Shown here piece after piece: positions 33,429-46,800 of a stretch of DNA of 64,000 bases. The stretch comes from Fasciolopsis buskii (Eukaryota > Platyhelminthes > Trematoda > Plagiorchiida > Fasciolidae): contig LUCM01009324.1 of NCBI GenBank assembly GCA_008360955.1, positions 6,506 through 70,505 of the forward strand, read 5' to 3'. Both the position numbers and the translations under genes were made by a program. The notes below the pieces were generated by a model that worked only from the letters and a program-made list of their open reading frames with translations, did not search any database and was not told the origin of the DNA. Within the stretch, counting starts at the first letter, position 1, and each line of letters starts with the position of its first letter.

Positions 33429-36400
33429 GAAATTACAAACAGAAAAGACTTTTTCAGATGATGTTTTCAAATGAAAATGAACAAGTAAACAAACACAGAA
33501 ATAGGAGAAACCTGCGGATAGCAATGATTATATGTACATGCGGATTAAGCGAAATAAAATCCAAGGCTGAATGCAAGAGGAACATCAAAAGGTCTCTCGA
33601 TTCACTGGGACCCGGTGGCTGATAGCTTTATGAATAGGTCAGCTTGCATCCCCAGTTTATAGTGGAGGAAGTGTTTTATGTTTCGTACGTCGCCCGTGGA
33701 TAGTTTAAATTAAGAATTTAACCACTCCAGTAGACTGATTATTAATCAAACCAGTGAAGAGCGTCATGCACTCTGCCTCGCACAAATTGCCGCGTCGAGA
33801 AGGCGGCCAGCAGAACTTACTCAGCACAGGAGTTCTGATGTATGAGGTCATTGGAGAACATTTATAGGGGTGCTCAGGGCGAGTAGCCATCCTGAAGCCT
33901 GAGACGCCCATCCCAGCTGTCCTATTAGGTACACCAATATTTTCTACGGTGATTGCAAACTGCATTTCTTGCGTGCATAATGATCTGTCTTTCTGTCATT
34001 CGCATCTGCCGACTCGTCCAAAGTTTAGGCTGAATTTATTTGATGCCGTTAACCGTGAGGGAATGGTACCGTAATTGACATTGCACCTGAATACTAGAGC
34101 TGTTTCACTGGTTACTGGTGGCTGAGGGACGCTCGATCGTCCCAGACAAATTACGGTCAATACAGATGGGGATGTAATCCGATTTTGCCTAAGAGTAAGC
34201 AAGTACAGAATGCACGACTAGAGTGAGATCGCGCTGTCCTACTGGCTGCCGATGGCACACTGAAAGAGCTAAATTGTGAGCTGGGGTAACCACTCAGGAT
34301 GAGAGTTCCGTATTCGGCGGAAAACGACATGAACTAAATCACGTGAAGTACGTCGAACGGAAAGGACCAATCAAACCAAGGAACAACGGGGGTCGTAAAG
34401 GCACAATATCGCAATCAAAGTAACCAGTGAGACGATTTTGCTTAATAAATAAAACTGTGTGCCGGTTTATTTGGGATGTTGCCATTTGAGCTAGTGGGGA
34501 AGAACGATAGCTATTTAGAGATAGGATCGACTTGATGTAGATGAGAATTGGGGACAGAGAAAAGACGCTACTGAATAGTATGCAGTACATTTTCGCAGCA
34601 TCTTAATTAACAAAGATTATGGCTATAAAAGTGCCGTCCGGGAACTATTTTTGATTTTTCGAGACTGATCCGGCTGATTTAATTAGGCTCCTTTTTGATG
34701 GGTTGGCAAGCTAATCTTTGTTATCTCTCCCCGATTTCGAATCTAACACACTGTATAATTAACCGGTGAAATGACTGAGTCTACAGGATTTTTAGGTTAC
34801 GTACTCATGTATAAGTCATGTGCTGCTTATATTTGAAATATTTTACATGTTTGGACAGCATGGATTACAAAGTAAGTATGCAGTACCGTTACTTAACTTG
34901 CACTGGGAGCAACGGAGGCACCGTGACTTTGTTTCGTTCTATTGAGGACTTCCCAGCCCTGCACATAAATCAAACCGTAAGCAAAAGTGTAAAAAATGCA
35001 GGATGATCAATTGTACCTCGAGCACATTAGCCATCAGGGAATTCGTGATGATTGTCAACAGTTTGTCAATCATCAGTACGTGGAAACATTCCGTTACTTC
35101 TTCACTGACTGCATGCTGAAAACAAGGCAATCACTAATGTAGTCAGAAGACTACAGGCTTTCAAAAGGGCGAACGTAAGGAGAAACTGAACATGTTACTG
35201 GGGGATAATGGGGTTTTGATACGGCCATGACGAAGGTAGAGGCTAATTGACAGTCCATTTACATTATTTGCCTAGACCAAATATGTGTGAATGGTCAGTG
35301 TGACTTGTTCGTTTCTCCAGCTGGAATAGACAATTTTAAAACATACCAAGGCTGACCTAAAACCTCTTCTTCAAATATCGTTGTATTACTTTATAACCCG
35401 AAGTTTTCTACATTTGGGTGATATCGTAAATTTAAGCATACAACACTGTGTTCGGTTTTTTGATGACATCAGTCCCTCCGTTCTAACTGCGCAAAGAACT
35501 GCGCATCCACAATGAAGTAAGCAAAAATATTTGGACTTAACACCCAGCAATAGTGAATCTTTCATTGAAGTATTTGTATCCGGTTGTTTGTGAAGTCATC
35601 GACTGTTTTCGCTGTGTAGTAAGCGGGATGGACTAGAGAATTCAGGTACTTGCTTGAATTTCCCTTGCTGATCAAACTCAAGACAAATGGGATTTTGGGC
35701 AAGTTTGGAACCTCCTCATCTATTCACTTTATTTCAGAGTGCTTGCGAATAAACTCTACCGAGTGACCTTTTGATCACAAGTTTTCCACTGTCGATCCTT
35801 TTATGGCCTGACGCTTAAGTTTTGAGAGGTCCGCGGAATAAATATTCAAGCGATTAACTTAAAATATTCCCGAAAAGATACCTGTGAAGTTCGCTTATTG
35901 TTAAGATCAGTCATTTTTCGGCGGATGGTATGGAAGTTCAGTAGCTTCGTAATTTTATCTCTGCTCACTTTAGAGTTCTGTTCAGAAGAATTAAATCAAG
36001 TTGTTCGAAGGGGCTCTCGTGGTCTTCGTCGGAGTTGGCTATCGTTAGTATATCGTCAATGTAATGACATTTAATATTGCTTTGACGATAGATGAAAAGC
36101 ACTCTGATTTCCCCTTTGGTAACGAGTTGTTATTTTTCCCTGCAAATCGCTCTCATGAAAGCCTTTTAATCTGGTTTTGCGAACAGATCCAGTGACTGCA
36201 ACACCAACCTTGGGAAGAATTGGGCAAAATAATCCTGGATGTATTAGGAAAAACAGCGCATCGGTTTCGTTATAAAAATTCAGGATTAAGACAAGCTTTC
36301 TCAAACATCAGCTCTAGTGTGACTGAATTTCCACTGAACCGTTAAATAAAATTCTTACCGGGTCCTGACCAGTCGGTCTATACTGACTGTATTGAATCGC

Positions 36401-37680
36401 ATTGACTTTTTCAGCTATTTGCCCCGGTAGTGGTCCTTTACTTTCCGCAGACTGATTGCAATCTTGGAAGAGACCTGTTCATACCATGTAACCCCTAGAT
36501 TCAACCAATTTTTTGCTTGCCTAAGTCACATCGTTTTCATCGGGATGGACTATTACGGTTAAAAGTACCTGACGTGCCCTTGTTTTCTTGGCTTGGGTGT
36601 GCACCACTTTATAATAAAGTTACTGCTGGGAGCCAGTCATCGTACGAGTAACCGTCTATGACAGAACAAGGGATAGCGCCCATTATGCGTTATATCACTT
36701 CAAATATATGCATTACAAGAATATGAATTAAGACCAGATGAACCGTAGAGAAAAACGAAAACAATGAGGTCGAAAGCGGAAAGAAGAAATGCCAGGACAG
36801 AATTCACAACATACATAAGCTCCTCCATATTCCTTCTTTACGTCATTGACTGTTCCTTTGTGTGCTGCTGAACTACTAGGTAGCACATTCCAGAGTAATC
36901 CAGTTTACTCGAGGGCGCTCCACAAACCTGTGGAAAACAGATGTCAGTTGCATGGTAGCTAAGTTGTTTCATTTTCTCCAGACGAGTCGGTGACCAGTTG
37001 ATCGGTTCATCCACCTCCTCCGGTCAACTCTGTCTGCTCTTTGGAACAAGATAAGACATAATGGTCTCAGTTACATGGCGCGCTCAACAGGTCGAAATGC
37101 CACTAGCAGATTCTCGTAGTAGTTTTTAGGCAGAAATTTTACTGGGCAAAATTGCTCACCGTATCCTCTACATGATAAGTGCTTGCTTGTAGCCGCTTAC
37201 TCAGTAATTTTGGATTCGTTTTATTCACGACCAACTGACGATGTCGGTGATCGTTCTCTCATTCCCAACCCAGGGACGCCCAAGATGGTATACACTTATC
37301 TCTTGAGTCTCGGCTAGAGCTGGCGTCGTACTAATTAATGTTCATTGAGCCACAGAGAAACATCTCAGACAGTCTAACGACTGAGATGTTGGATATCTAC
37401 TATTTGATCGTACTTTTCGCTCTGGCATTTTTTCTTTCCCATCACTGAGCATCTGTCCGGTGGATAGCTCTTGAATGTATACAGTCTCCCTCCAGAACTA
37501 GTTGATATTTGCTTCAGTAAATTAGGGAAAATGAGAATAGTTATCATTGCTATAGCCGGCGATTTGAAACTTGTCCGAGGCCATCTTACTTCGTCTCAAT
37601 GTTTTCATTGCCGTTTTAGGCACCCATTCTTGACGATGAATGATTAGTGAGCGCGTAATCGGACTGAATAATTACTTACT
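33429..37680. other. Intergenic, nothing recognised
   Basis: Short open frames only. A GC-richer stretch at 33750-34300 has the look of an old repeat, but I cannot tie it to a family. Confidence 0.35.
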
Positions 37681-37696
37681 CATTCATTCATTCATT
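37681..37696 (+). repeat. (CATT)n microsatellite
   Basis: Four tandem copies of CATT. Confidence 0.85.
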
Positions 37697-40600
37697 TACT
37701 CAAGCATTTCAGCACTTTACCAGTCAGCTGTGAATTCAGCCAGGAAACAAATGAGATGCTGTTAGTGACTGGTAAAGTTTTCATTAGAAGATTAGATGCA
37801 ATTTTCAAAGAATTCCACGACTGACGAACCCATGACTCATCAGCGAATTTCTTGCACTGCTTACTATTCCAAACATGAGTGAAACATATATACAGTAGAT
37901 GCTCACGCGGATTTTAATTGTGATTAAGGCATTGATAATTCATGCCGAATAATATGACAAGAGAACAGCACAGAAAGAATAGCAACAATGCGAGCCATTA
38001 AAATTTTGCGTCACTCCTTTAAACGGCTTACGTAAAACAATCTAAGAACTGTATGACATCTAGTTACCAAATGCAGTGAACAGGTAGGTCAAATTCTAAT
38101 TGCAGTCCTTATTCATGACAGTTGATGCTTGAGCATTTTGTTTTGAGACGCCATAAAGGAAGGGCCGTCTATTCTGACCTCGACTCGTCAAACGACAGTA
38201 GCTTCCGCGTTCGTCCCGGCTAAATTTAGAGAGAACATTCTTACTGGGAAAGCACAAGCATTCAGTTATTACTCAAAATTCAATCTTCTGTATTGATCTT
38301 CTGTGGAACAACGCTCGCTGATCGATTATTCTGCTAAATAATTGGGGGGTCCTAACTGATTGCCATTCTGAGCTTATCGGCTAGCGCAATCAAGACAATG
38401 TCACTGCAGCTACATAGGTCTTTGATCAGAGTAATGGATATGACAAGGTGACACTCAATAACTTTATAATATATTGATCGGATTACTTTGCGTAAGCCGG
38501 TGAAACGAGCAATAATCAATATCGACATTCCACATTACTGGTCCTCCTCCTACACTACTCGTTTATACTGAATATAATCAATATTTTGCGCCTAACATAT
38601 ACTAGGTCCAAAGTCGGATCTTTAAAAGACCTCTTTCAGAAGATCATGGAATAATCAAAGCGTACAACAGCCAAGATTAGAAACAACAGATTAATGGGCG
38701 ATGGTCAGAACTGAAAAGACAAATACGTCGCTCACCAACGAAACAATTACTGATCGAGATATATCCACGATGACCTACTCCTTATATTTGCACCTAAAGA
38801 TGCAAAGGATTAAAGTGTATGAAAACAACTCATGGAAAAAAATATTGAATGGAAAGAGCATTGATCTAAAACACTGAAGGCACTTAGGTGACTCATATTC
38901 CATTCAAATTGAGAGAGGGTACATTTCACTTGAGGAGTCTTCCGAATTTCCCATAAGTGATTTATTTGGGCACAGCAACGGATACCGGAATTGTTCCGGA
39001 CTGTCGGGTGACTCATGCGGAACCGCTACCTGGTTTAGTCCAAAAGACGAGATATCCAAAGTCTGCGCGTACTAATAAACAATTAACGCACTGGTAACAG
39101 ATATACAAACCTCATATTTGGGGCTTCTGGACACAAGACTCGACATTCGATCACGTCTGTCAGACGACTCGACCTTGCGACCAAACACACAAGAACGAGA
39201 AAGCTGATTATAAAGGAAATGTTGCTAGAAGAACTAAAGCGAATCCGTGTACAGACGTTGAGGATAAGTAAGGGGATCGACAAAAACGGGAAAATCTGTT
39301 TAGATGGAGTGGTAGCTCATACGGATATGCGTACAGGCCACAAGTGTGAAAAATCCCATAAAAGAAGGTCAGTCGGAGGACAATGGCACAAAAGGGTGAC
39401 GTGATCAGCAAACGTCAACTGTCTGCATCAAATCCCTGGACTGGAACTGGCCGACTGGTCTGGACTTTTAGGCTTCATTGCTCATGAACAATTAACGGGA
39501 AAATAATGGATGGCTCAGCGAGGAGGTGTGAGTAAGCCGGATGCAGATTAGTAAGGCCCCTCATGTCACAAATTCGAAGGGAATTTAACTGATGAAAAAA
39601 CGGTTTTATGGTGCATTTATGAAAGCGTTCGTGACTGATAACCAAAAACTGTCAAATGATCGTTAGTGGACTTAGCAAAATAAGTGAATACTTAACTACC
39701 GAAAAAGAGGCCGCTTGGAATATGCCAGAAATCTAGAAACCCGGATAATACTGAAGGCTTCAAAGTTAGGCAGAAAAACGGACCTGGGATGAAAAAAGGA
39801 TGAAGATTTTAAGGGAATAAATAGCATATAGATATTGCACGGATGTGTTCAACCACATATAAATAAGATATTTGCAGACCTTTTGCGGATGTTCCAAAAT
39901 TGTTTAACTGTCATGACATTATTTGCACAGCGTAGACAAATATGAGCATTGAGACGAAGAACTAATCAGGATTTGCGACAAATAACATTAAACTTACGAA
40001 GAACAACATGCATTCCCAGAGCCAAAACAGTCTCAGAACCACAACCAACGGGTATAGGTTACGGGAAAGAAAAACAACTGATTGATGGAATATATAAAAA
40101 TGCATTAAGGTTATCCGGTTCATTCCGGGATTTTGCTGTCTGCACACTAAGAGACTGAAAATGCACCAGTGAGGTAGCCAGTTTTGCGAATAATGCTTGA
40201 GGTTACTCATCCGTCAGTCATCAGGCAAGGCGATGAAGAAAAACTACTCACGGATGGCAGAGATGTCCGCTCTGAAGATAAACAGAAAACTTTTTACGTA
40301 GTCCACGAAACTGGATACCGTATAACCAATGTGTGAAAAAAGTTCCATAGACTTTTGACTCAGAGAGTGACAAGTGACGGAGAGAGTTGGACAAGCTGAT
40401 CAAGGCGAGGGTCTTAGTATTGCAACACCAGAAACCATTGTAACAATACCGCGTAATCGTATGTACTAACTTAACCGTTTCTAAGACAATGGATATTAAC
40501 CGAAAAGTTCGTACTATGGAATTGTATTGCTTTGCAGTAAGAAATGAGTGAAGAAAATCAAACTTCACTGTCAAAAAAGGTTGTCTTCCATCGCATTTTT

Positions 40601-43600
40601 ATTTAATGATGCTTAGTATCAGATGCATTGCCGACTCCACTTTTCTTTTGAATATACACTGCACAAAATGCTGGCATCTATCAATACTGCTGCTTCTCCC
40701 AACCACAATTGCCCCCAATTATCACATTGTACCCTAGGACTAGATGGCTTGGCTAATTCTGCTAGTGGTCAAGAGGATAATCCTGTGGCGTTTAGAAGAA
40801 CAAGTCTCGGTCTATTCTCCATTTGACAGCATTCCAATGGTCGCGGCCTCCTCCCAGACATACTGTGCATTTGCTTAGCATTAAAATTCTGAAGTAATGA
40901 GCTTATTGTCATTGTTATTATCACTCTCGATTCAAATTTAAGCGACGTTCATGTCTCATCATTGTCTCGACACTTCTAAAGAACAGTCACTAGCTGGTTA
41001 GAAGGCAGGTATGAATTGCGGCGCTGTGTTGCTAAAAAATGGCTACCGTGAAACCACTTGATTTCATTATCGTTAGGAGACTTCGCCGATACATAATTGC
41101 AGGCGCGTTACGTACTATGACAGTCACTTTGGTTGATCATTCAGAAGTCACTTTTATTTCACCCAGCTACCGGGATATTTCTCACAGATCATGGAAGCAA
41201 TAGTTGAAGATGTCGGGACTAAATTTACCTTTGTCGGTACCCAAATGAGAAGCATTTCATTAGCTTTTCCTTGGTATGTGGTCCATTCAAAGTCATATAT
41301 TATTTTTTTTGTGAATCTATTTATTGTAAGAGGAATCTCACCCAGAATAGGACCCAAGGACCTGTTATGGATGTTCGCTATAAGGTATAGGAGAAAAAGT
41401 ACAAATGAATTTGTTCCCTTTGCCGACCCATCGCTTGTGCTTATGTGCTTTAAATGTCTCGTCTTTTGTGGAAGCTTATTCTTGCTTCCATTCACTTTCG
41501 CTGTTTCTTTCTCATTTTTTTCGATTATTGGGTCATCGTAAACCGGGACCTGGTGCACGGATGTGCAGAACCCCGATCTTTACTGATTCGGACTGAATGA
41601 GAAATAATCAGTCACCTGTATATCCTATCTAGTAAGGACAAAGAATAAAGAGCAGGACGTATAGTGGCAAAAGGATTAAATTCCTCCTGAGATAAACAAA
41701 TATCCAACTAACAAACAGTGTTTTCTTATTAGTTTGTCTGGATATGCACATGCAGTGTGATCGACCGAACGATACCTTTCAACTGGTTCTGTTGTGACTA
41801 GCCAGCAGATCATCAGAAAATTTTGCTGTCCATAAGATCCTTGCAGTTGCTTGATAACTTGCCACTCAGGGCCGTTGCTGTTCTACATAACAGCTGTAAG
41901 CATTAATGAAAATTTCATACCTGTCCCTGCAGAATATAAGTTAGATCCAAAACCAGCCGGGGCAACATAAACTCGTGGATGAGTATAGTTTATAAAATTT
42001 AGAGCAGAGACCCCCTAGTGATATCAAAAATATGTGACTGATTAATGGTGACCCCCAGGGACAGCAAGGAGAAAACAACGAAGCCAGAAAAAAGAGAAAA
42101 ATAAGGAAGTAGGTGGGCTAGATGGTTGATTTTACTCTGTTAGGCATTAGAATATCAAAATCTTTTTATCCAAAAAGGTAGCCCTTAGAGTTTTCCAGGA
42201 CAATTAGAAAAGTGAGATTACAAACGGGAATTTTTAGATGTTTCCATTTCTTTGGCGGACTTTTTTCGTCCCTGGTGCTATATGGATGAGATGATTTTAT
42301 GAATAAACAAACAGGAACAGTTTAAGAGTGGTGGACACTGACTCATCATAATTCTTGTCACAATCAATGTGGTTGTGGTGACATCGCACTGATTTCGCCA
42401 GTCGACAGGTTGAAAGAAAGCTTTGGACGAGAAAGTCCAGCAATAATGATGATCCAAATTAGCCAGCAGAATAATCGACCATTGAGTGTTAATCACAGAA
42501 AAAACAATCTAAACAATTTGATTTCGATTACTAAACTAATGTTGGCATCGTTCTTATTTTACTTTTCACACTACCGTTAGTAGGAAAGACTGATAGCTCC
42601 CGAGGGATGGAATCGACTAAAGGCTTACTGGTCCGGAAAAACAATATTCCCGCTTTCTAAGTCGAAGGAGTATATAAAAGTTCCAAGGCAGTTATAACTC
42701 AAACAGGAAGGATGTATATGGGGAAAGATTGCTTGGCATATTATGGGGGTCGAATGTCCAAAGGATACCGCAATAGAAGGCAAAATCGTCGAGGTTTGCA
42801 AACGAAGAGTAACGGGTGCTTACTGTTAATCTGCTGTGTATGTAAATAAGTGGCGATAGAGAACAGATAACTGAAGGATGTGTAGCTGAATTATCGAAAC
42901 CATAAAAGATTTCCGGCACATTCACATACACTGAGTTCCGGTGGTTGAGTGATAAAATCATACGGTAGAATTTTAAGACAGTCAGCGGATTCCTGTCTAT
43001 GAAAGATGAAAGTGAATGGAACCATAGCTAATATAGACCAAGATTCGATGAAAATATATCACGCAGGTTTATTAAGGGAGATGAAGATGTTCGCAGCCTC
43101 CGTGTAACGACAGTCACTACCATGTTGGTAGCAGATTGTTTTGCATTAGGGTTCAATATTACAGGTGTGACTTCTTTGTTCCTTTAAAGACTTATCATGA
43201 GAAAATAGAAATAAATCGTCAGCCAAAGTATTTCGTTGCAAGTTCCAAACATTGCGGTCATGATTGAGTACTTTTTGATCCTTCGATTTGGCCACATGAT
43301 GAACCAACTTTTCTGAAGTAAATTTAGTGATTTCAAGAGAGATGTTTATCCTTTTTGCTTCGGAGTGGAATTCGCGGAATTCGGATGATTTTTAATCTGC
43401 CAACACGTTTTTCGCATGAGTGAGTAACGCAAGTGAGAAAATACTTTACCTTGAAGGATCTGAGAAACCAAAACCACAGAAAATTTGCCCTGAATTACTC
43501 TCGGAAGAAAAACATCAGCGCATTATCTTGTTGCTAAGAGGACGGTATCTCCGGGCTTCCAGCATCCTTATCTTCGTCTTCTTCAGAAGTTGATGAATTT

Positions 43601-43654
43601 CAAATTACCCTCACTCATCATTTACCTTTTCATCTTTTACAGCCTTTGCTAATA
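37697..43654. other. Intergenic, nothing recognised
   Basis: Several open frames of 60 to 134 codons overlap on opposite strands (for example 41154-41558 minus and 41191-41541 plus). None has a recognisable domain or a consistent splice context. Confidence 0.35.
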
Positions 43655-43805
43655 AAGTAGTGGTGTGCATCATTCTCAGGACAGGGTCGCGACTAACAGA
43701 AAGCAGTCAAGTTGACCGGGTTGTGGGAGGATTCGAACCCGCGCCTTGCATGCTCAACTGCCATGACCTTATCCGATAGACCAGCGCAGGTCATACCATC
43801 TCATC
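43655..43805 (-). mobile_element. SINE family A, tRNA-derived, copy 1
   Basis: On the minus strand, TGGTCTATCGG within 43783-43767 matches the pol III A box, and GGTTCGAATCC (43739-43729) is a perfect B box at normal tRNA spacing. The T stem is mismatched and the acceptor stem does not close, so this is not a functional tRNA gene. The body after the tRNA-like head (CCGGTCAACTT ... CCTGAGAATGATG ... TTTATTAG) is shared with 63245-63385, showing a dispersed SINE family. Confidence 0.65.
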
Positions 43806-46800
43806 GTGGACAGTAAGTACTCGAAGCCTGTCGTTTATCCAAAAAATCCAAGTACCCACCCAATTCTATTTGCCTATTCTAGGAAATAGATATTTCGACC
43901 TCAAAAGATATTCATTGCCACATAATCACTCGTTGAAAAAAGAAAAAATTACCAATGATGAATCAAATTGCCATGATATTTTTTTGACTATTTATGACTT
44001 AAAGGTCTGTGAAAGTTGACATTCGTTATACCCTACTACCAGAACCTACGAATAGGAGAGAAGTATCGTGAATTGTATTGAACCTTTCGGTTTTTTCTTC
44101 CAACTTTTGGATTTTAAAGGATACAATAACTTTTTTCCGAATGTAGAATTGCTACACCGAGTCCAATTTTGTGAAGCACGTTGTATGCTGACGTCTACCG
44201 TAAAAGTGCATACACAGACAAGATTTTTCACATGATCCTTGTTTGAATTAAAGAATGCAGTTTGGATTCAAGTGTTTCAAGGACATTTCATCAATTTTAA
44301 GCCAAATCACCATTCGGCTATGAATTTTGTAATGAATGCATAAATCTTTGGGTATGTCTGTATCTACTGAAGAGCCATGAGTCAAACACTTAAGCGTCAT
44401 TTAAAATTACGAGTAAGTTAACTATGCTAATACTGCATGTTTCAGAAGTACTGAACACCTGAGTTCTGTCTTCTACAACTCCTGGAACAAGCATATTTAC
44501 ACGGATAAACTGCGTACTTTTGCTGGACGAGGTCACTTGGAATCATTACCAGTGAACACGGATCGATGAACCATGACTTATTAAACAAGGCACCAAGAAG
44601 CTTTCTTATCCAGCCCGATAATTAATCCATGAATCCTCTGCATCTGTCTTTCTCGTTAGGGCTCACTGAAAATGGTTGTTTGTCGTGTCTTGGTCATAAA
44701 GAGCCAAATACAGGTTTAGTGATTTTCACTTAAGCACCATGACCATCAAACTTTTCAGGCTGATTCTCTGAAAATGCTGAAACGTAAAACTGTCATAATA
44801 TATCGGCCTGCTATTGCCAACTCTCAAAACGTTATAGACTATTTCAATCACAGAGCTGAACAGTTACGGTAGAAGACCTATACGTAGGAAATAATGTGGA
44901 TGGGTCCCAACAAAATAGGAGCAATAAAGTTCACCTGTTTTTCAGTGCCCGGCTGAATGGCAACAACTCATAATGAGTTGCTGGATAATGATAAATTTTC
45001 AGATGTGAAGATTATTTTAGTATTCGAAAACTTCAAAATGGATCAAGGTGACTTGGACTGAAACCAAGTTTTTCTATGAAATATAAGAATTTCGTGGGAT
45101 CAAAAAGATAAAAAGAACGTATTTAAAGATTTAGCCACTATGAAACTGCTTCTCACTCAGGTACAGATTCAAATTCTGCCATGAACAATTCGGTTTATAT
45201 TCGGAAATAGACTCATGTTAACAGTTGGTCAGCAACGGTGTTTCGACAGTCTGGAAAGGGAAAATTGACGTTGATCAGAGCACACCGATGGTCCATTATA
45301 GCGCTCGCAGTCACAGCAATCCATGGAAGAACAAGTACGCACCTATGTGTGTTTATGTATTGCACAAATTTGTGTAAAGACCCCGTGACATCGGAACCAC
45401 GGCATAGGATAGAGGAATGCAGGAAGAAAGCGGCGTTGCATTTCCCTAAATGTATGGCGTACTTTCCGTTCTCCGACCCCGTATCGTTGACTCCTCATCA
45501 AATTGCATGGTTCATCGAGGGGACTGATTCTAACAGGCCCTCCAAACCGAAGTAGAGGGTTGAATTAGGGGATCCTATCAAGAGTCTTTGAAAAAGTGGC
45601 CTAACCTACAAAGTAGGAGGACGATTTGAAGATCACGCAGCCCTCTGGGAGACAGTAGTTGAAGGCTGAGTTCAAGTTCTAATCGGATAGGGCTACATAC
45701 GTTGCATGTTCAGTACACCCCACCGCCATTTAGGTCGGTTAGCATATACCCATCTGTCCTAACCTACCTACAAAAGACTAATCATCTCACCGAGAGAGCA
45801 ATCTATTTGCTTTCGTCTCCGTACTATCGTAGAGCACAAGTGCCTTGTGGAAAGCACTTATTGGTTTAAAGGCGTCAGGTAAATTCACGCAAATACAATC
45901 TAACCGCTGAACCGTTGGCAAACCTTGGAAATACAGCTTGTTTGTAACGAAAACCAAGTCCGCTCCAAATATCACAACAAAGTAACAAGTAGTTCATAAT
46001 TCTGAAAAGACTAATGCCGAGTGCACTGCCTGATCGTTCTTTTCATGTTTCGACTTCTGCGTCCGGTAATCGAATGGATTTATCCAATACAGACCAGTTC
46101 CGATCAGTGTGAATTTTGCAGAGTATACGGAACTTTATTCTCCGGAATCACAACCATGCTGTTATTGTTGTATTTGTCGCTGCTGCTGCGGTGGCTATCA
46201 TCCCCAGAGCTTCGACGGCGAGTGGAGGCTGCTCGTCCAAGATAATTAAACTAACCTGTGTATCACTTTTGCTTCCACTGTGTAGTTAGCGGAAATGAAC
46301 GCCCTCTGTCGTTTGAAATGGTAGACGGTTGAGTAATATATGCAAAATTTAGTCATCGGCAAGGGCAGTTGGACGGTCGGGTGAGTTAAAACTCATCCAT
46401 CCAAGTTAAACAGTCAGCACGAATATTAGACCGATTGCCTATCTAAGCGTCTAGATTCCTTTGAAGATGATCCAATTTCAGTTGGACCAAGAAAATTTCA
46501 TGCACGTTTTACATATGCTCACAATGTAGATGATTGACACAAACCCTGGAATTTCATTGTATGTCTGCAGAATTCGTTGACGCCTAAGGTTACTCCAATT
46601 TATTGAATAAAATTTTGGCCAGTGCCAGGTTTTTCCGCCTTTACTGACTACTACACAAGCCATGAGAATCGGCTTCGTGGTGGACACCTGCCTTTCATCT
46701 CGAAAACCCAGTTTTACTCTCTAGAACTTGCTGCTTACTTTTGCATGGAGAAAGAGGTAAAAGATTAGCCTGCGGATAGATGGACGCAGATTACAGTGGG

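Noticed and set aside
41154..41558. 134-codon minus and 116-codon plus frames over the same bases
   Set aside because: Overlapping opposite frames with no recognisable family; neither can be preferred.
43725..43800. Possible tRNA gene
   Set aside because: The A and B boxes are good, but the T stem is mismatched, the acceptor stem does not close, and the body is shared with 63.2 kb, so it is a SINE head.
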